A DNA stretch of 64,000 nucleotides. Source: Amphritea atlantica (lineage in GTDB: Bacteria > Pseudomonadota > Gammaproteobacteria > Pseudomonadales > Balneatricaceae). Made by a program: the position numbers and the translations under genes. Positions 10,763 through 20,895 of the stretch are shown here, piece after piece (position 1 is the first letter of the stretch; each line of letters starts with the position of its first letter). The DNA lies in assembly GCA_024397875.1 (NCBI GenBank), contig CP073344.1:3339001-3403000 (forward strand), given 5' to 3'. Under the pieces are notes generated by a model. That model saw nothing but the letters and a program-made list of their open reading frames with translations, was not told the DNA's origin and searched no databases.

Positions 10763-12322
10763 GTGCTTAACCCACTGAGCATACAAAACCTGCAAACCAG
10801 TGCCGGGAAAACACTTTCGGCCGCTGAGCTTGTTCGCACCCTGCCACTGAACTCCCCGACCCGGATAACCATCCAACAGGTCACTCCTGATGCGGTACGC
10901 CCCAATCAATTTAAGTTGCAGGTACAGCTCGGCAGTCAGTTATATCAATTGAAAAGTAACCAGTCACTGCCTCCCGGCAGCACTGCCACATTAACCCGTA
11001 CCCCTGCGGGACAGCTGCTCCTGAGCAGCGCAGCCCCTCAGCCTGCAACCGGACTGCAAGCCCAGACATTTACCCAGCCCGCCACGACCCAGTCACAGCC
11101 GATACAGCAAAGCGGAGCCATATCCCCGCCAGGCAATCACCGGACCATCGCCCCTGATCAGCCTCCCATCGTACAAATCAAAGGACGCGATCAACCGAGC
11201 CAACAGGAACAGCCCAGCCAGCAACGACCGGGGACTCAGTCATCGCAATCCCCACCAACCGCAACGGCGACGATTCCCCCTCGCTCCCTGACCGGACTAA
11301 ACCGGTTATTACCGATCAATCAACCGGTACTGGCGACGCTCTCGCTGGCGATAAAAGCCCGTGCGGGTGAGGGAAACCTTATTGCCACTATCAACGGTCG
11401 CACGCTCCCCCTGACAACGCCACCGCCGCTGCCCTTTGACGGTAAAGTATTGCTGATCAGGACCGCCAGCGATCAGGTTCAGATACATGCCCTGACATCA
11501 CCGGCACAGAATCAAAATCTCAATCACAGCATCAGCGACGCGTTACGCTATGTATTACCGGCACAACAGCCGGTAGCCAACAGTCTGATAAAGCTGCAAC
11601 AACTGAACAGCCGTGCCGGCGGCGAAAAAAGCCCGATAAACAGCATTATCAGTTCACTGATTAACCTGTTCGGGGTAAAAACAGAGTCTGCCACCGCGGG
11701 ACAACCCGGCGTTCAGCAAAACCTTTTAAATGGCGGTCTGTTCACCGAGCGTAATCTGGCCGATCCCCGCAGTCAGATCCCCGCCGGAGAGATGAAACAT
11801 CAACTGAACCAGCTATTACAGCAGGCCGACAAGTTACCGGAACAGGCACGACAGCAGCTGCATGAGCTGGTGAAAGGTTTACTGAACCGGGTCACCGGCA
11901 ATCAGTTGGAAAGCATTCAGAATACCCGGATTAACAGTGATGGCGGCCTGGAGCGTTTTTTTGCCCTGGACCTGCCGGTCAGGAACGGGGAGCGGCTGGA
12001 TAATGTTGAGCTGAAAATATCAGAGCACCGCAAACAGCTGGCCGAAGATGAGTGGCAACGGCTCTGGCGGGTCCGGCTTCACTTCGACCTTCTGGAGCAG
12101 GGCACCATCGATGCGGAACTGTTGCTGGAACAGGAGCATCAGATAACCGCGCATTTCTGGTGCAGCCTCGCGACGACTGCAGAGGAACTGAACGGAAAGT
12201 TACCCGACTTTAATCGCCAGTTACACCTTCAGGGCTACAGCATTAATTCGGTTCACTGCAGTCAAGGCGCAGCCCCCAAACCGACCAATCAGGTCGAACA
12301 GCTCATCGATGTGATCACCTGA
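10763..12322 (+). CDS. FliK-like flagellar hook-length control family protein
   Basis: The 519-residue product starts at a GTG with AGGA 8 bases upstream. The N-terminal two thirds are Gln/Pro/Thr-rich and low in complexity. The C-terminal part (about 395-505) fits the FliK C-terminal (Flg_hook) domain, with alternating beta-like segments (LDNVELKISEHRK, WRVRLHFDLLEQGTIDAELLL) and an invariant-looking ITAHFWC strand. It is the second FliK-type gene in the window (the canonical one is at 32299) and is followed at once by a FlhB C-domain paralogue. The same pair lies next to ccmA in Pseudomonas, so this is a conserved arrangement. The function is not established; a link to export-substrate switching is inferred from the two families. 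Confidence 0.8.
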   Translation: MLNPLSIQNLQTSAGKTLSAAELVRTLPLNSPTRITIQQVTPDAVRPNQFKLQVQLGSQLYQLKSNQSLPPGSTATLTRTPAGQLLLSSAAPQPATGLQAQTFTQPATTQSQPIQQSGAISPPGNHRTIAPDQPPIVQIKGRDQPSQQEQPSQQRPGTQSSQSPPTATATIPPRSLTGLNRLLPINQPVLATLSLAIKARAGEGNLIATINGRTLPLTTPPPLPFDGKVLLIRTASDQVQIHALTSPAQNQNLNHSISDALRYVLPAQQPVANSLIKLQQLNSRAGGEKSPINSIISSLINLFGVKTESATAGQPGVQQNLLNGGLFTERNLADPRSQIPAGEMKHQLNQLLQQADKLPEQARQQLHELVKGLLNRVTGNQLESIQNTRINSDGGLERFFALDLPVRNGERLDNVELKISEHRKQLAEDEWQRLWRVRLHFDLLEQGTIDAELLLEQEHQITAHFWCSLATTAEELNGKLPDFNRQLHLQGYSINSVHCSQGAAPKPTNQVEQLIDVIT

Positions 12323-12334
12323 AACGGAGATAAT

Positions 12335-12598
12335 GTGAACAAAAAAACGGAAGAGTATCAGAAAGCGATCGCCCTGAATTACGATCATCAGGGCGCGCCA
12401 AAAGTGACGGCCAAAGGTCAGGGCATCATTGCAGAGCAAATTATCCGGCTGGCCCGGGAGCATGATGTACATATTCACGAAAGCCCCGAACTGGTAGAAG
12501 TGTTACTGCGTCTGGAACTGGGCGATGAGATACCGGAGAGCCTGTATCGTGCCATTGCCGAAATTATCGCCTTCACCTATAACCTTAATAACGAATAA
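12335..12598 (+). CDS. FlhB C-terminal-domain-like protein (FhlB type)
   Basis: An 87-residue protein that resembles only the cytoplasmic FlhB-CC domain: ALNYDHQGAPKVTAKG aligns with the sequence just after the cleavage site of FlhB, and GDEIPESLYRAIAEIIAF with its end. It has no membrane segments and lacks the NPTH autocleavage tetrad that the full FlhB at 26745 keeps. The start is GTG, 12 bases after the stop of the FliK-like gene, so the two form one operon. Homologues can substitute for the cleaved FlhB C-fragment in some bacteria; whether this one does is inference. Confidence 0.85.
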   Translation: MNKKTEEYQKAIALNYDHQGAPKVTAKGQGIIAEQIIRLAREHDVHIHESPELVEVLLRLELGDEIPESLYRAIAEIIAFTYNLNNE

Positions 12599-12653
12599 GC
12601 TCACAAGCAGGCGGCGCGCAAAAAGACTCAACAGAAAGAGATAAAGACAGTGC

Positions 12654-13046
12654 TCAGTTGCGATTATCCGGGGCTGCAATCTCTTTATGCAGCAGCGCCA
12701 TTAGCTCAGCTTCAGGCCGCCCGATACCACAATTCTTAACCAGATCATCAACATCGGCCCCCATCTCCATCAACCGGGCCGCCTGATTATACGCCAAAAC
12801 CCCCGGATCACGATTCGCCAGCTCTTGCTGTTTTTCAGCGGTAATATTGAGCTTATTTTCCACATCCATCAACCGGTGTCCCATGCCGATAGAGCTGCTG
12901 GTCAGCGCCTGAATCTCATTACGCAGCACATTGATGAGCGCTTCATACTGGCGCTGGTGCTGGTGCAACTGTCGGCGGGCGTTGATTGAATATCCAATCG
13001 ATACGCATGAAACGATGGCGACCACCGCCAGAGCTAACCAGATCAT
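12654..13046 (-). CDS. DUF2802 family protein, end of chemotaxis operon
   Basis: The 130-residue product has one N-terminal membrane segment (about 2-20), a Gln/Glu-rich coiled-coil stretch (about 25-80) and a small helical C-terminal region (YNQAARLMEMGADVDDLV, then CGIGRPEAELMALLHK) that looks like a winged or helix-turn-helix fold. This matches the DUF2802 proteins found at the end of polar-flagellar chemotaxis operons. It begins 12 bases after the CheW-like gene. No biochemical function is known to me. It converges with the FlhB-like gene. Confidence 0.75.
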   Translation of the reverse strand: MIWLALAVVAIVSCVSIGYSINARRQLHQHQRQYEALINVLRNEIQALTSSSIGMGHRLMDVENKLNITAEKQQELANRDPGVLAYNQAARLMEMGADVDDLVKNCGIGRPEAELMALLHKEIAAPDNRN

Positions 13047-13058
13047 CTTATCTCCTTA

Positions 13059-14227
<1,169 letters not shown>

Positions 14228-14231
<4 letters not shown>

Positions 14232-15004
14232 CCTCTGCCCCGCTCCGCCAGGCCGCGTAAAATACGGATATATGCTTGCACACCAGACATCGTCAGATCC
14301 AGCTCAGACGGAGTAATTCCTTTAGCACTGGCGGTAATAAATTTACTGTCCACCGGCACCACAGACGCAGCAATATTCTCAGCAAAGCGCTGATGCAACT
14401 CGCGTAAGCAGCTTACCGAAGCGGGAATAGTACGATCATAGAACGTCGGAATCAGGGTATAGGTTAACTGCCGTTTTCTCGCCCGGTTGATCATCGTAAT
14501 GGTTCGCAACATTCGCTCCAGCCCTTTCAACGCCAGAAACTCAGTCTGTACCGGTACCAACAGATGCCCGCAGGCAGCCAGTGCATTGATCATCAGCACA
14601 CCCAGCACCGGAGGACTGTCAATGACGACATAGTCATAGCGGTCTTTTACCAGCCGTAACGCTTTCGCAACCTGCAGCCCCATGCCCTCCTGGCCAACCG
14701 ATTTTCGCTCCAGTGTCGCCAGCGCAGTCGTCGCCGGAATCAGATCGATACCGCTGTTTGATGTCGGCATCAGCAACGGCTCAAGCAGTCTCATAGTGAC
14801 TTCACTACCCGGCTGAAACAGGTCATAGACGCTATTCTCAAGTTCATCCGGATCATATTTAAAATAGCTGGTCATCGAACCATGAGGATCGAGATCCACC
14901 AGCAACACGCGCTGGCCCGCATCAGCCAGCAAACCCGCTAAAGTAACTGCGGTTGTGGTTTTTCCCACCCCGCCTTTCTGATTAGCTACCGCCCATACCT
15001 GCAT
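14228..15004 (-). CDS. ParA-family ATPase for chemotaxis array positioning (ParC-like)
   Basis: A 258-residue MinD/ParA ATPase with a deviant Walker A (KGGVGKTT, residues 10-17), the DLDPHG switch motif near residue 38 and a Walker B-like VVIDSPP. In Vibrio and Pseudomonas the ParA encoded within the che operon (ParC) sets the polar placement and inheritance of chemoreceptor arrays with ParP. Here it sits between motD and the ParP-like gene, overlapping both by 1-4 bases, so the same role is likely. It is distinct from FleN at 22077. Confidence 0.88.
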
Positions 15005-15984
15005 TACTGCGGTGACTCCTGAGTCTGCGGAGAACGATTCTCCGGTGACATTAATGTTTCTGTATCCAGCGGCTGAGAAGCGTCCTTACGACGAAATATT
15101 ATCCGCCCCTGGTCATCTTTAACCGGCTTAATCGACGACTCTGGCAAACCGCTGTCAGTCAAAATACCACTGACAGCATCTTCACTCACCTGCTCACTGC
15201 CGAAAGCCGACACTACGCGCTGAGTTTTGCGATCCCGGGTAACCACAATCATTATTCTCCGGTTAATCTGCCGACCACTCTCCGTATCGTTATCGGCATG
15301 AGGCTGATACTCGCCAAAACCGACCGCAGCCATCCGCTGCGCCTTCACTCCATTCATCTCCAGAATACGCACAACACCCGCCGCACGCGCCGCTGATAAC
15401 TCCCAGTTTGAAGGATACTGATCTGAAGAGATAAACTGACTGTCGGTGTACCCCTCTACATGGATCGGGTTATCGTACGGCTCAAGTATTTTAGCGACCC
15501 GTTCAAATACAGGATCCGTGGTTATCGCTGGTAATGCACCGCCCTCAGGGTATACAAGGTTTGCTCCCAGTTCCAGAGCAACCCAGAGGTTATTACTCTG
15601 AACAGCCACACTGCCGTTACTGATCAGTTTTTTAAACTGCATTTCCATCTGCTCGCCGATCGCTTTCAAAGCAGCGCTGTTTTCCGGGTTGGGCGGGACA
15701 ATGCTTACTGTAGGGTTTTCCTTAAGGGACTCCCCGCCCTGAAATATACCGATCCCGGCCGGATCACTGTCCGATTTGCCGCCAATAGGCGGACGCAAGG
15801 CCCCATCCTGGCCGGAAAACACACCCGCAAATGATTCGGTCACCTGCCGGTATTTCTCTTCATTCACCGAGGAAATAGCATACATTACGACAAAGAAAGC
15901 AAATAACAGGGTAATAAAGTCTGCATAGGATATCACCCAGCGCTGTGAATGCAGATCCTGCTCTTCAACTCTGCGCCTGGACAT
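15004..15984 (-). CDS. motD: Flagellar stator subunit MotD (MotB family)
   Basis: A 326-residue MotB-type stator protein. It has a single membrane helix starting at VISYADFITLLFAFFVV, in which Asp22 is the proton-carrying residue. The C-terminal OmpA-like peptidoglycan-binding domain (about 165-265) shows HVEGYTDSQFISS and SNWELSAARAAGVVRIL. It lies 1 base after motC and next to cheB, the position of MotD in Pseudomonas. The C-terminal tail beyond the OmpA domain is longer than in E. coli MotB. Confidence 0.94.
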   Translation of the reverse strand: MSRRRVEEQDLHSQRWVISYADFITLLFAFFVVMYAISSVNEEKYRQVTESFAGVFSGQDGALRPPIGGKSDSDPAGIGIFQGGESLKENPTVSIVPPNPENSAALKAIGEQMEMQFKKLISNGSVAVQSNNLWVALELGANLVYPEGGALPAITTDPVFERVAKILEPYDNPIHVEGYTDSQFISSDQYPSNWELSAARAAGVVRILEMNGVKAQRMAAVGFGEYQPHADNDTESGRQINRRIMIVVTRDRKTQRVVSAFGSEQVSEDAVSGILTDSGLPESSIKPVKDDQGRIIFRRKDASQPLDTETLMSPENRSPQTQESPQ

Positions 15985-15985
15985 G

Positions 15986-16738
15986 TTATCCCTCCTGTTC
16001 CAGGTATCCCTGCAACCTTAGCTGAATGACCCGGGGATTTTGTCCCTCTGCAATTGAGAGCAATCCCTCCAGCATCATCTCCTGAAAGTAAAACCGCTGA
16101 AGGACCATGGCTCGAATTTTATTTGCCATTGGCAGAAATAGCAGATTAGCAATAGCAACACCGTAGATAGTCGCCACAAATGCCGTGGCAATACCCGCTC
16201 CCAGATTTTCCGGATCCGCCAGATTTGACATCACATGGATAAGCCCTAAAACGGCGCCGATAATCCCCATCGTTGGCGCATACCCCCCCATGCTTTCCAA
16301 AACTTTTGCCGCCTGAAGATCACGATTTTCACGGCTGATCAACTCGGTTTCAAGAGTGGAACGAATGACATCCGGCGTCCGACCATCAACCAGCATCTGC
16401 AAACCCTTGCGGATAAAGCTGTCGTGCTGTTCACCGACCTCATCCTCCAGCGCCAACAAACCCTTACGACGGGCAATCACACACCAGTTGACGATGCGAT
16501 TTATGCCATCATGATAATTCAGCTCATTATTACCAAAGACCCGGCCCGAGAGCCTGATCGCACGGGAGAGCTCAGCCTGTGACGACTGGACAAAGACTGC
16601 CGCAAAGGTGCCCCCCACAACAATCAGTAAAGCCGGTAGATTCAGCAGTTCACCGAAACCGCCTCCTGCGAGATAGTTGCCCCCAACTATCGCTATGATT
16701 GCCAGTAGTATTCCACTAATACTTACCAGATTCATCAA
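15986..16738 (-). CDS. motC: Flagellar stator subunit MotC (MotA family)
   Basis: A 250-residue MotA/PomA-type protein with four membrane segments: two near the N-terminus (about 3-22 and 33-52) and two in the second half (about 150-170 and 180-200). The large cytoplasmic loop between them carries the conserved charged residues that contact FliG. The GGYAPTMGIIGAVLGLIHVM segment (20 residues) is the MotA hallmark. It pairs with MotD to form a proton channel. The start overlaps the cheB stop by 4 bases. Confidence 0.94.
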   Translation of the reverse strand: MMNLVSISGILLAIIAIVGGNYLAGGGFGELLNLPALLIVVGGTFAAVFVQSSQAELSRAIRLSGRVFGNNELNYHDGINRIVNWCVIARRKGLLALEDEVGEQHDSFIRKGLQMLVDGRTPDVIRSTLETELISRENRDLQAAKVLESMGGYAPTMGIIGAVLGLIHVMSNLADPENLGAGIATAFVATIYGVAIANLLFLPMANKIRAMVLQRFYFQEMMLEGLLSIAEGQNPRVIQLRLQGYLEQEG

Positions 16739-17877
16739 TGTCCCCAGTGTTTAAATAACTGCCGGATACTGTCCAGATTGAGTACGGCATCGGCCAGTTC
16801 CGCGTCAATAACCGCCTTGGGCATACCAAAGATAGTACAACTCTCTTTGTCCTGCGCCCAGACCGTCGCGCCAACTGTTTTCAGCAGTCGCGCACCATCA
16901 CAACCATCTGCGCCCATACCGGTCAGAACCAAAGCAACAGCCCGACGGCCATAACCTTTTGCCACAGAAGCAAAAGTCAGATCGACGCTGGGCTTGTAAG
17001 TCATCCGCTCATCACTTTCGCGGATAATCAGTTTTCCCGCATTAGATGGATCGAGAATCATCTGCTGTCCGCCGGGTGCCAGGTAGACATGTCCGGCGAT
17101 CAACTTATCGCCATTCTCAGCTTCCTTGACCGTTACCGCGCAAAGATCATCAAGGCGCTTTGCAAAGACCGAGGTAAACGCCTTCGGCATATGCTGTGTA
17201 ATCAGCACCGGCACAGGAAAATCAGCTGGAATCTGCGTCAGAATAAACTGTAAGGCCGCCGGCCCGCCAGTCGAAGAACCAATAGAGACAATGCCGCAGT
17301 CCGGAATTCTGACCTTGCCATCCCGCTTAACAAACTGACTGCTACTCTTCGGTTCTGTGAGCTGCGTGGACGGTCTTGTCAGCGCCGCGGTCGATACAGG
17401 CGCCCGCAGAGCAGCACCCGGTTTCGCAACAGGCTCGGGCCGGCTGTGCAGCCCCGGACGCGGCTTGCGTCCACCGAGCGCCAGAATTTTTTCCGCCAGA
17501 ATCTTTTCCACAGCCCCCGCATCTGACTGACCGCTACCCGCAACCCATTCCCGGGCATCTTTTTCCATGTAGTCGGCAGCCCCCAAAGATAATGCTTCAA
17601 GGGTGACCGCAGCACTGCGTCGGGTCAGGGTAGACAGCATAACGACCTGACAGGGGTTCTCTGCCATGATCTGTTTCAGCGCGGTGATGCCGTCCATCTC
17701 GGGCATCTCCACATCCATAGTGACCACATCCGGGTGCAACAGCTTTACTTTAGCAACGGCTTCTGCACCGTTCTTTGCAGTATCAACAACCTCTATATCA
17801 GGATGGTGGGCCAGTATCTGCTTAATACGGTTGCGGAAAAAAACCGAATCATCAACGACTAAAACTCGAACTGCCAT
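16735..17877 (-). CDS. cheB: Chemotaxis methylesterase/deamidase CheB
   Basis: Removes methyl groups from chemoreceptors and deamidates glutamines to reset signalling. The 380-residue product has an N-terminal receiver domain with phospho-acceptor Asp55 (VVTMDVEMPEMDG), a Pro/Arg-rich linker (about 140-190), and the C-terminal esterase. The catalytic Ser is in GSSTGG, the His in TQHMP and the Asp in TGMGADGCDG. It lies between cheA and motC. No cheR lies in this window; that gene must be elsewhere. Confidence 0.96.
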   Translation of the reverse strand: MAVRVLVVDDSVFFRNRIKQILAHHPDIEVVDTAKNGAEAVAKVKLLHPDVVTMDVEMPEMDGITALKQIMAENPCQVVMLSTLTRRSAAVTLEALSLGAADYMEKDAREWVAGSGQSDAGAVEKILAEKILALGGRKPRPGLHSRPEPVAKPGAALRAPVSTAALTRPSTQLTEPKSSSQFVKRDGKVRIPDCGIVSIGSSTGGPAALQFILTQIPADFPVPVLITQHMPKAFTSVFAKRLDDLCAVTVKEAENGDKLIAGHVYLAPGGQQMILDPSNAGKLIIRESDERMTYKPSVDLTFASVAKGYGRRAVALVLTGMGADGCDGARLLKTVGATVWAQDKESCTIFGMPKAVIDAELADAVLNLDSIRQLFKHWGH

Positions 17878-17916
17878 ACAGTTATCCAGTATAGGTCTGC
17901 CGTCCGGACGCTATGC

Positions 17917-20055
17917 TCAACTGGCATAGGCCTTCAGCAGACTCGGAATATCAACTATCAGAGCGATCCGGCCATCACCCGTAATAGTCGCTCCGGAAAG
18001 ACCCGGCGTGCCATGCAAAACAGATCCCAGAGGCTTGATAACAACCTCCTCCTGTCCAACTAACTGGTCGACCACAAAAGCAACCTGCATAGTACCAACA
18101 TTGGTAATCACTACATGGCCATTTTGTGGCAGAGGATCTTTTTCAAAGCCCTTCATCAGCCAGCGTTTCAGATGAAATAGCGGCATCGCTTTATCGCGAA
18201 CAATAATGACCTGCTGACCATCGACCATATTAATCTGGGTCAGATCAAGATTGAAAATCTCATTAACATTAACCAGTGGCAAGGCGAACGCCTGACTTTC
18301 CAGCAACACCATCAGAGTCGGCATGATCGCCAGAGTCAGCGGCACCTGAATTTCAATTCTGGATCCCATCCCCAGAGTAGAATCAACATCCAGCTTACCA
18401 TTGAGCTGAGATATTTTGGTTTTCACCACATCCATTCCGACACCTCGACCCGAGACGTCAGAGATCTGCTCTTTGGTGGAGAAGCCCGCAGCAAAAATCA
18501 GGTTATAACACTCATGATCACTCAGCCGGGCGGCGGCTTCCTGATCCAGCATTCCCCGCTTAACGGCGAGCGCCCGGAGCTTATCCGGATCCATACCGGC
18601 ACCATCATCTTCGATAATCAGAAGAATGTGATCGCCTTCCTGCTCTGCGGAGAGCAGCACATGACCCTCTCTCGGTTTATCATTCCTTTCGCGAACATCA
18701 GGCTCTTCAATACCATGATCGATCGCGTTTCTGACCAGGTGAATCAGTGGATCTGCCAGCGCTTCAACCAGGTTTTTATCCAGATCGGTATCCTCTCCCC
18801 GCAGCTCAAGGTTAACCTCTTTATGTAGCTGACGAGAGAGATCACGCACCAGGCGCGGGAAGCGACCAAACACTTTTTTAACCGGCTGCATACGGGTTTT
18901 CATCACCGACATCTGCAGGTCAGCGGTCACCATATCGAGGGACCCCAGCGCCTTCGTCATCTCCCCGTCATCCAGCTCGGCTCCCAGACGAACCAGCCGG
19001 TTACGCACCAGCACCAGTTCACCCACCATATTCATGATCTGATCCAGCAGACGGGTATCAACCCGGACATTACTTTCCGCAACTGGCTTGTTTTGGGGCT
19101 TAGCTGCCGCAGCGGGGTCAGCCGGCGCCTGCGCGACTGCAACCGTAGTATTTGCCGCAGCAAAGGCCCCTTCCCCTTTGGACTGCAGATCATCCAGAAG
19201 ATGTTCAAATTCATCGTCAGTGATCAGATCACCGCCCACCGATGGGGCCGTCGCTACCGGTTTTAGCGAATCCGCAGCAGGGGCCGCGCGAACAGGACCT
19301 CCCAGCAACTGATCAAACTCAGCATCGGCACTATTATCTACTGTGCCAACCTGACTGAGGCCTGGTGCGCCATTGGGCCCATGCAGCTGGTCCAGCAGAT
19401 CATCAAACTCATCTTCGGTAATCAGGTCGGAAACCGGCGCTGCAGCTGGAACAACCGTACCCCCTGGCGCGCCATTGGGCCCATGCAGCTGGTCCAGCAG
19501 ATCATCAAACTCATCTTCGGTAATCAGGTCAGATCCGGCGGCTGCATTTCCAACTTTAGAGCTGTCTGCAACATCAAGACCCGATATTAATTTATCAAAC
19601 TCAGCACTGACCGCCGCATCGCTATGCACTGTAGCAGAAGAACTTACCGCTGCCACAGGAGTAGCCTGACCAGCAGCCATGGCATTTAACCCCGCCAGCA
19701 ACTGCGGATCAACCGGATCGGGAAACTCCCCCTGCTGCACACACTGAAACATTGAATTTATTGAATCCAGCGCCTGCAACACCAGATCCATCAACTCCGA
19801 TGAAACCTTAAGTGCATCATTTCGCAGCTGGTCAAACAGATTTTCAGCGCTATGACAGCAATCAACCATCGGGTCGAGCTGAAGAAAGCCGGCTCCCCCT
19901 TTAACGGTATGAAAACCACGAAAAATAGCATTTAACAGCTCCCTGTCTTCAGGGTGCTGCTCAAGATCAACCAACTGTTCAGACAGCAGTTCCAAAATCT
20001 CCCCGGCTTCAACTAAAAAGTCTTCCAGTATTTCCTGATCAACATTCAAGGACAT
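17917..20055 (-). CDS. cheA: Chemotaxis histidine kinase CheA with five linker repeats
   Basis: A 712-residue kinase. The Hpt (P1) domain is at about 1-105 with phospho-acceptor His49 (FHTVKGGAGF). The dimerisation domain (P3) is at about 328-390, the ATPase (P4) at about 395-565 with N, G1 and G2 boxes (HLVRNAIDHGIEEP, DDGAGM, GRGVGMD), and the CheW-like P5 at about 570-705. Between P1 and P3 there is no evident P2 fold but an Ala/Pro-rich linker with five short motifs at about 151, 176, 210, 246 and 276. The best two read DLITEDEFDDLLDQLHG. They resemble the CheY-binding peptides of FliM and CheZ. The gene lies 12 bases after cheZ. Confidence 0.96.
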   Translation of the reverse strand: MSLNVDQEILEDFLVEAGEILELLSEQLVDLEQHPEDRELLNAIFRGFHTVKGGAGFLQLDPMVDCCHSAENLFDQLRNDALKVSSELMDLVLQALDSINSMFQCVQQGEFPDPVDPQLLAGLNAMAAGQATPVAAVSSSATVHSDAAVSAEFDKLISGLDVADSSKVGNAAAGSDLITEDEFDDLLDQLHGPNGAPGGTVVPAAAPVSDLITEDEFDDLLDQLHGPNGAPGLSQVGTVDNSADAEFDQLLGGPVRAAPAADSLKPVATAPSVGGDLITDDEFEHLLDDLQSKGEGAFAAANTTVAVAQAPADPAAAAKPQNKPVAESNVRVDTRLLDQIMNMVGELVLVRNRLVRLGAELDDGEMTKALGSLDMVTADLQMSVMKTRMQPVKKVFGRFPRLVRDLSRQLHKEVNLELRGEDTDLDKNLVEALADPLIHLVRNAIDHGIEEPDVRERNDKPREGHVLLSAEQEGDHILLIIEDDGAGMDPDKLRALAVKRGMLDQEAAARLSDHECYNLIFAAGFSTKEQISDVSGRGVGMDVVKTKISQLNGKLDVDSTLGMGSRIEIQVPLTLAIMPTLMVLLESQAFALPLVNVNEIFNLDLTQINMVDGQQVIIVRDKAMPLFHLKRWLMKGFEKDPLPQNGHVVITNVGTMQVAFVVDQLVGQEEVVIKPLGSVLHGTPGLSGATITGDGRIALIVDIPSLLKAYAS
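19361..19530. repeat. Near-identical 68-base duplication within cheA linker
   Basis: Two 68-base copies (19361-19428 and 19463-19530) differ at one position and are 102 bases (34 codons) apart. They encode two identical motif copies followed by GPNGAPG. Conservation at synonymous sites points to a recent in-frame duplication. Confidence 0.92.
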
Positions 20056-20067
20056 TTGCTTTACCTT

Positions 20068-20886
20068 TCAAAAGCCGAGGCTGGAAAGAAGATCGTCAAC
20101 GTCATCCTGGCTGGATGCGACCTCCCCCTGATTGCGGCCCCTCATTTGAGGGCCTTCTGCTTTTACCACTGACACCCCTTCAGCTTGCTCAGCTTCAGGA
20201 TCTGACAGATCATTTTGCATCGCCGGGAGTGCGCCAAGGTTATTGACCCTGGCAGCCACTTCCATCAACCCAACCAATTTATCTTCAATATCTGCAACTA
20301 ACTGAATAACCCGCTTGATCAGCTGTCCGGTAATATCCTGATACTCCTGACCTAGCAAGATACCCGTCAGTCGCTCTTTTAATGCGGCCAGCATTGCGGA
20401 ATGGCCATCGTCATAACGACAAGCTTTGTTATACAAGGCTTCTAATTGTGGGTGGTCGGATTTAAGTGCCGACAGATCTTCGATCAGCTCCTGACGACGC
20501 AGGAACTCTTTTTCAATGAGGCCAACCTGTTGCAACGCCTCATCGACCTCATCAATCGTTTTATGGGCGTTACTCTCCGTCAGCTCAATAACATAGGATA
20601 AGCGTTCACTTGCATCAGCTATCGAGGCGATATGTTGTTTCGAGTCCTGCAACAACTCTGTCGAACTGACATCCTCAGTAAAACCGACAATCGCATTATG
20701 AACCGCCCGCGTAAGCGTACCCACCTCATGATAGAGTGCCTGATGTCGCATCTCATTCAGTTGCTGAACCAACTCCATCGCATGAGGAAGTTCGCCCCGG
20801 CTGAGCAGCTCAACAAGCTGCTCAGCGCGCGCCTGAAGTTCGGCCTCAAAACTGGGCTGATCCCGGTATAAATCAAAGTCAGACAT
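20068..20886 (-). CDS. cheZ: CheY-P phosphatase CheZ
   Basis: A 272-residue helical protein that dephosphorylates CheY-P. The catalytic segment EYQDITGQLIKRVIQ carries Asp184 and Gln188, matching the E. coli Asp143 and Gln147 pair. The C-terminal tail ends SSQDDVDDLLSSLGF, the conserved CheY-binding helix. It is somewhat longer than E. coli CheZ (214) in the N-terminal and linker regions. It follows cheY by 9 bases. Confidence 0.95.
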   Translation of the reverse strand: MSDFDLYRDQPSFEAELQARAEQLVELLSRGELPHAMELVQQLNEMRHQALYHEVGTLTRAVHNAIVGFTEDVSSTELLQDSKQHIASIADASERLSYVIELTESNAHKTIDEVDEALQQVGLIEKEFLRRQELIEDLSALKSDHPQLEALYNKACRYDDGHSAMLAALKERLTGILLGQEYQDITGQLIKRVIQLVADIEDKLVGLMEVAARVNNLGALPAMQNDLSDPEAEQAEGVSVVKAEGPQMRGRNQGEVASSQDDVDDLLSSLGF

Positions 20887-20895
20887 TGACGCCTC

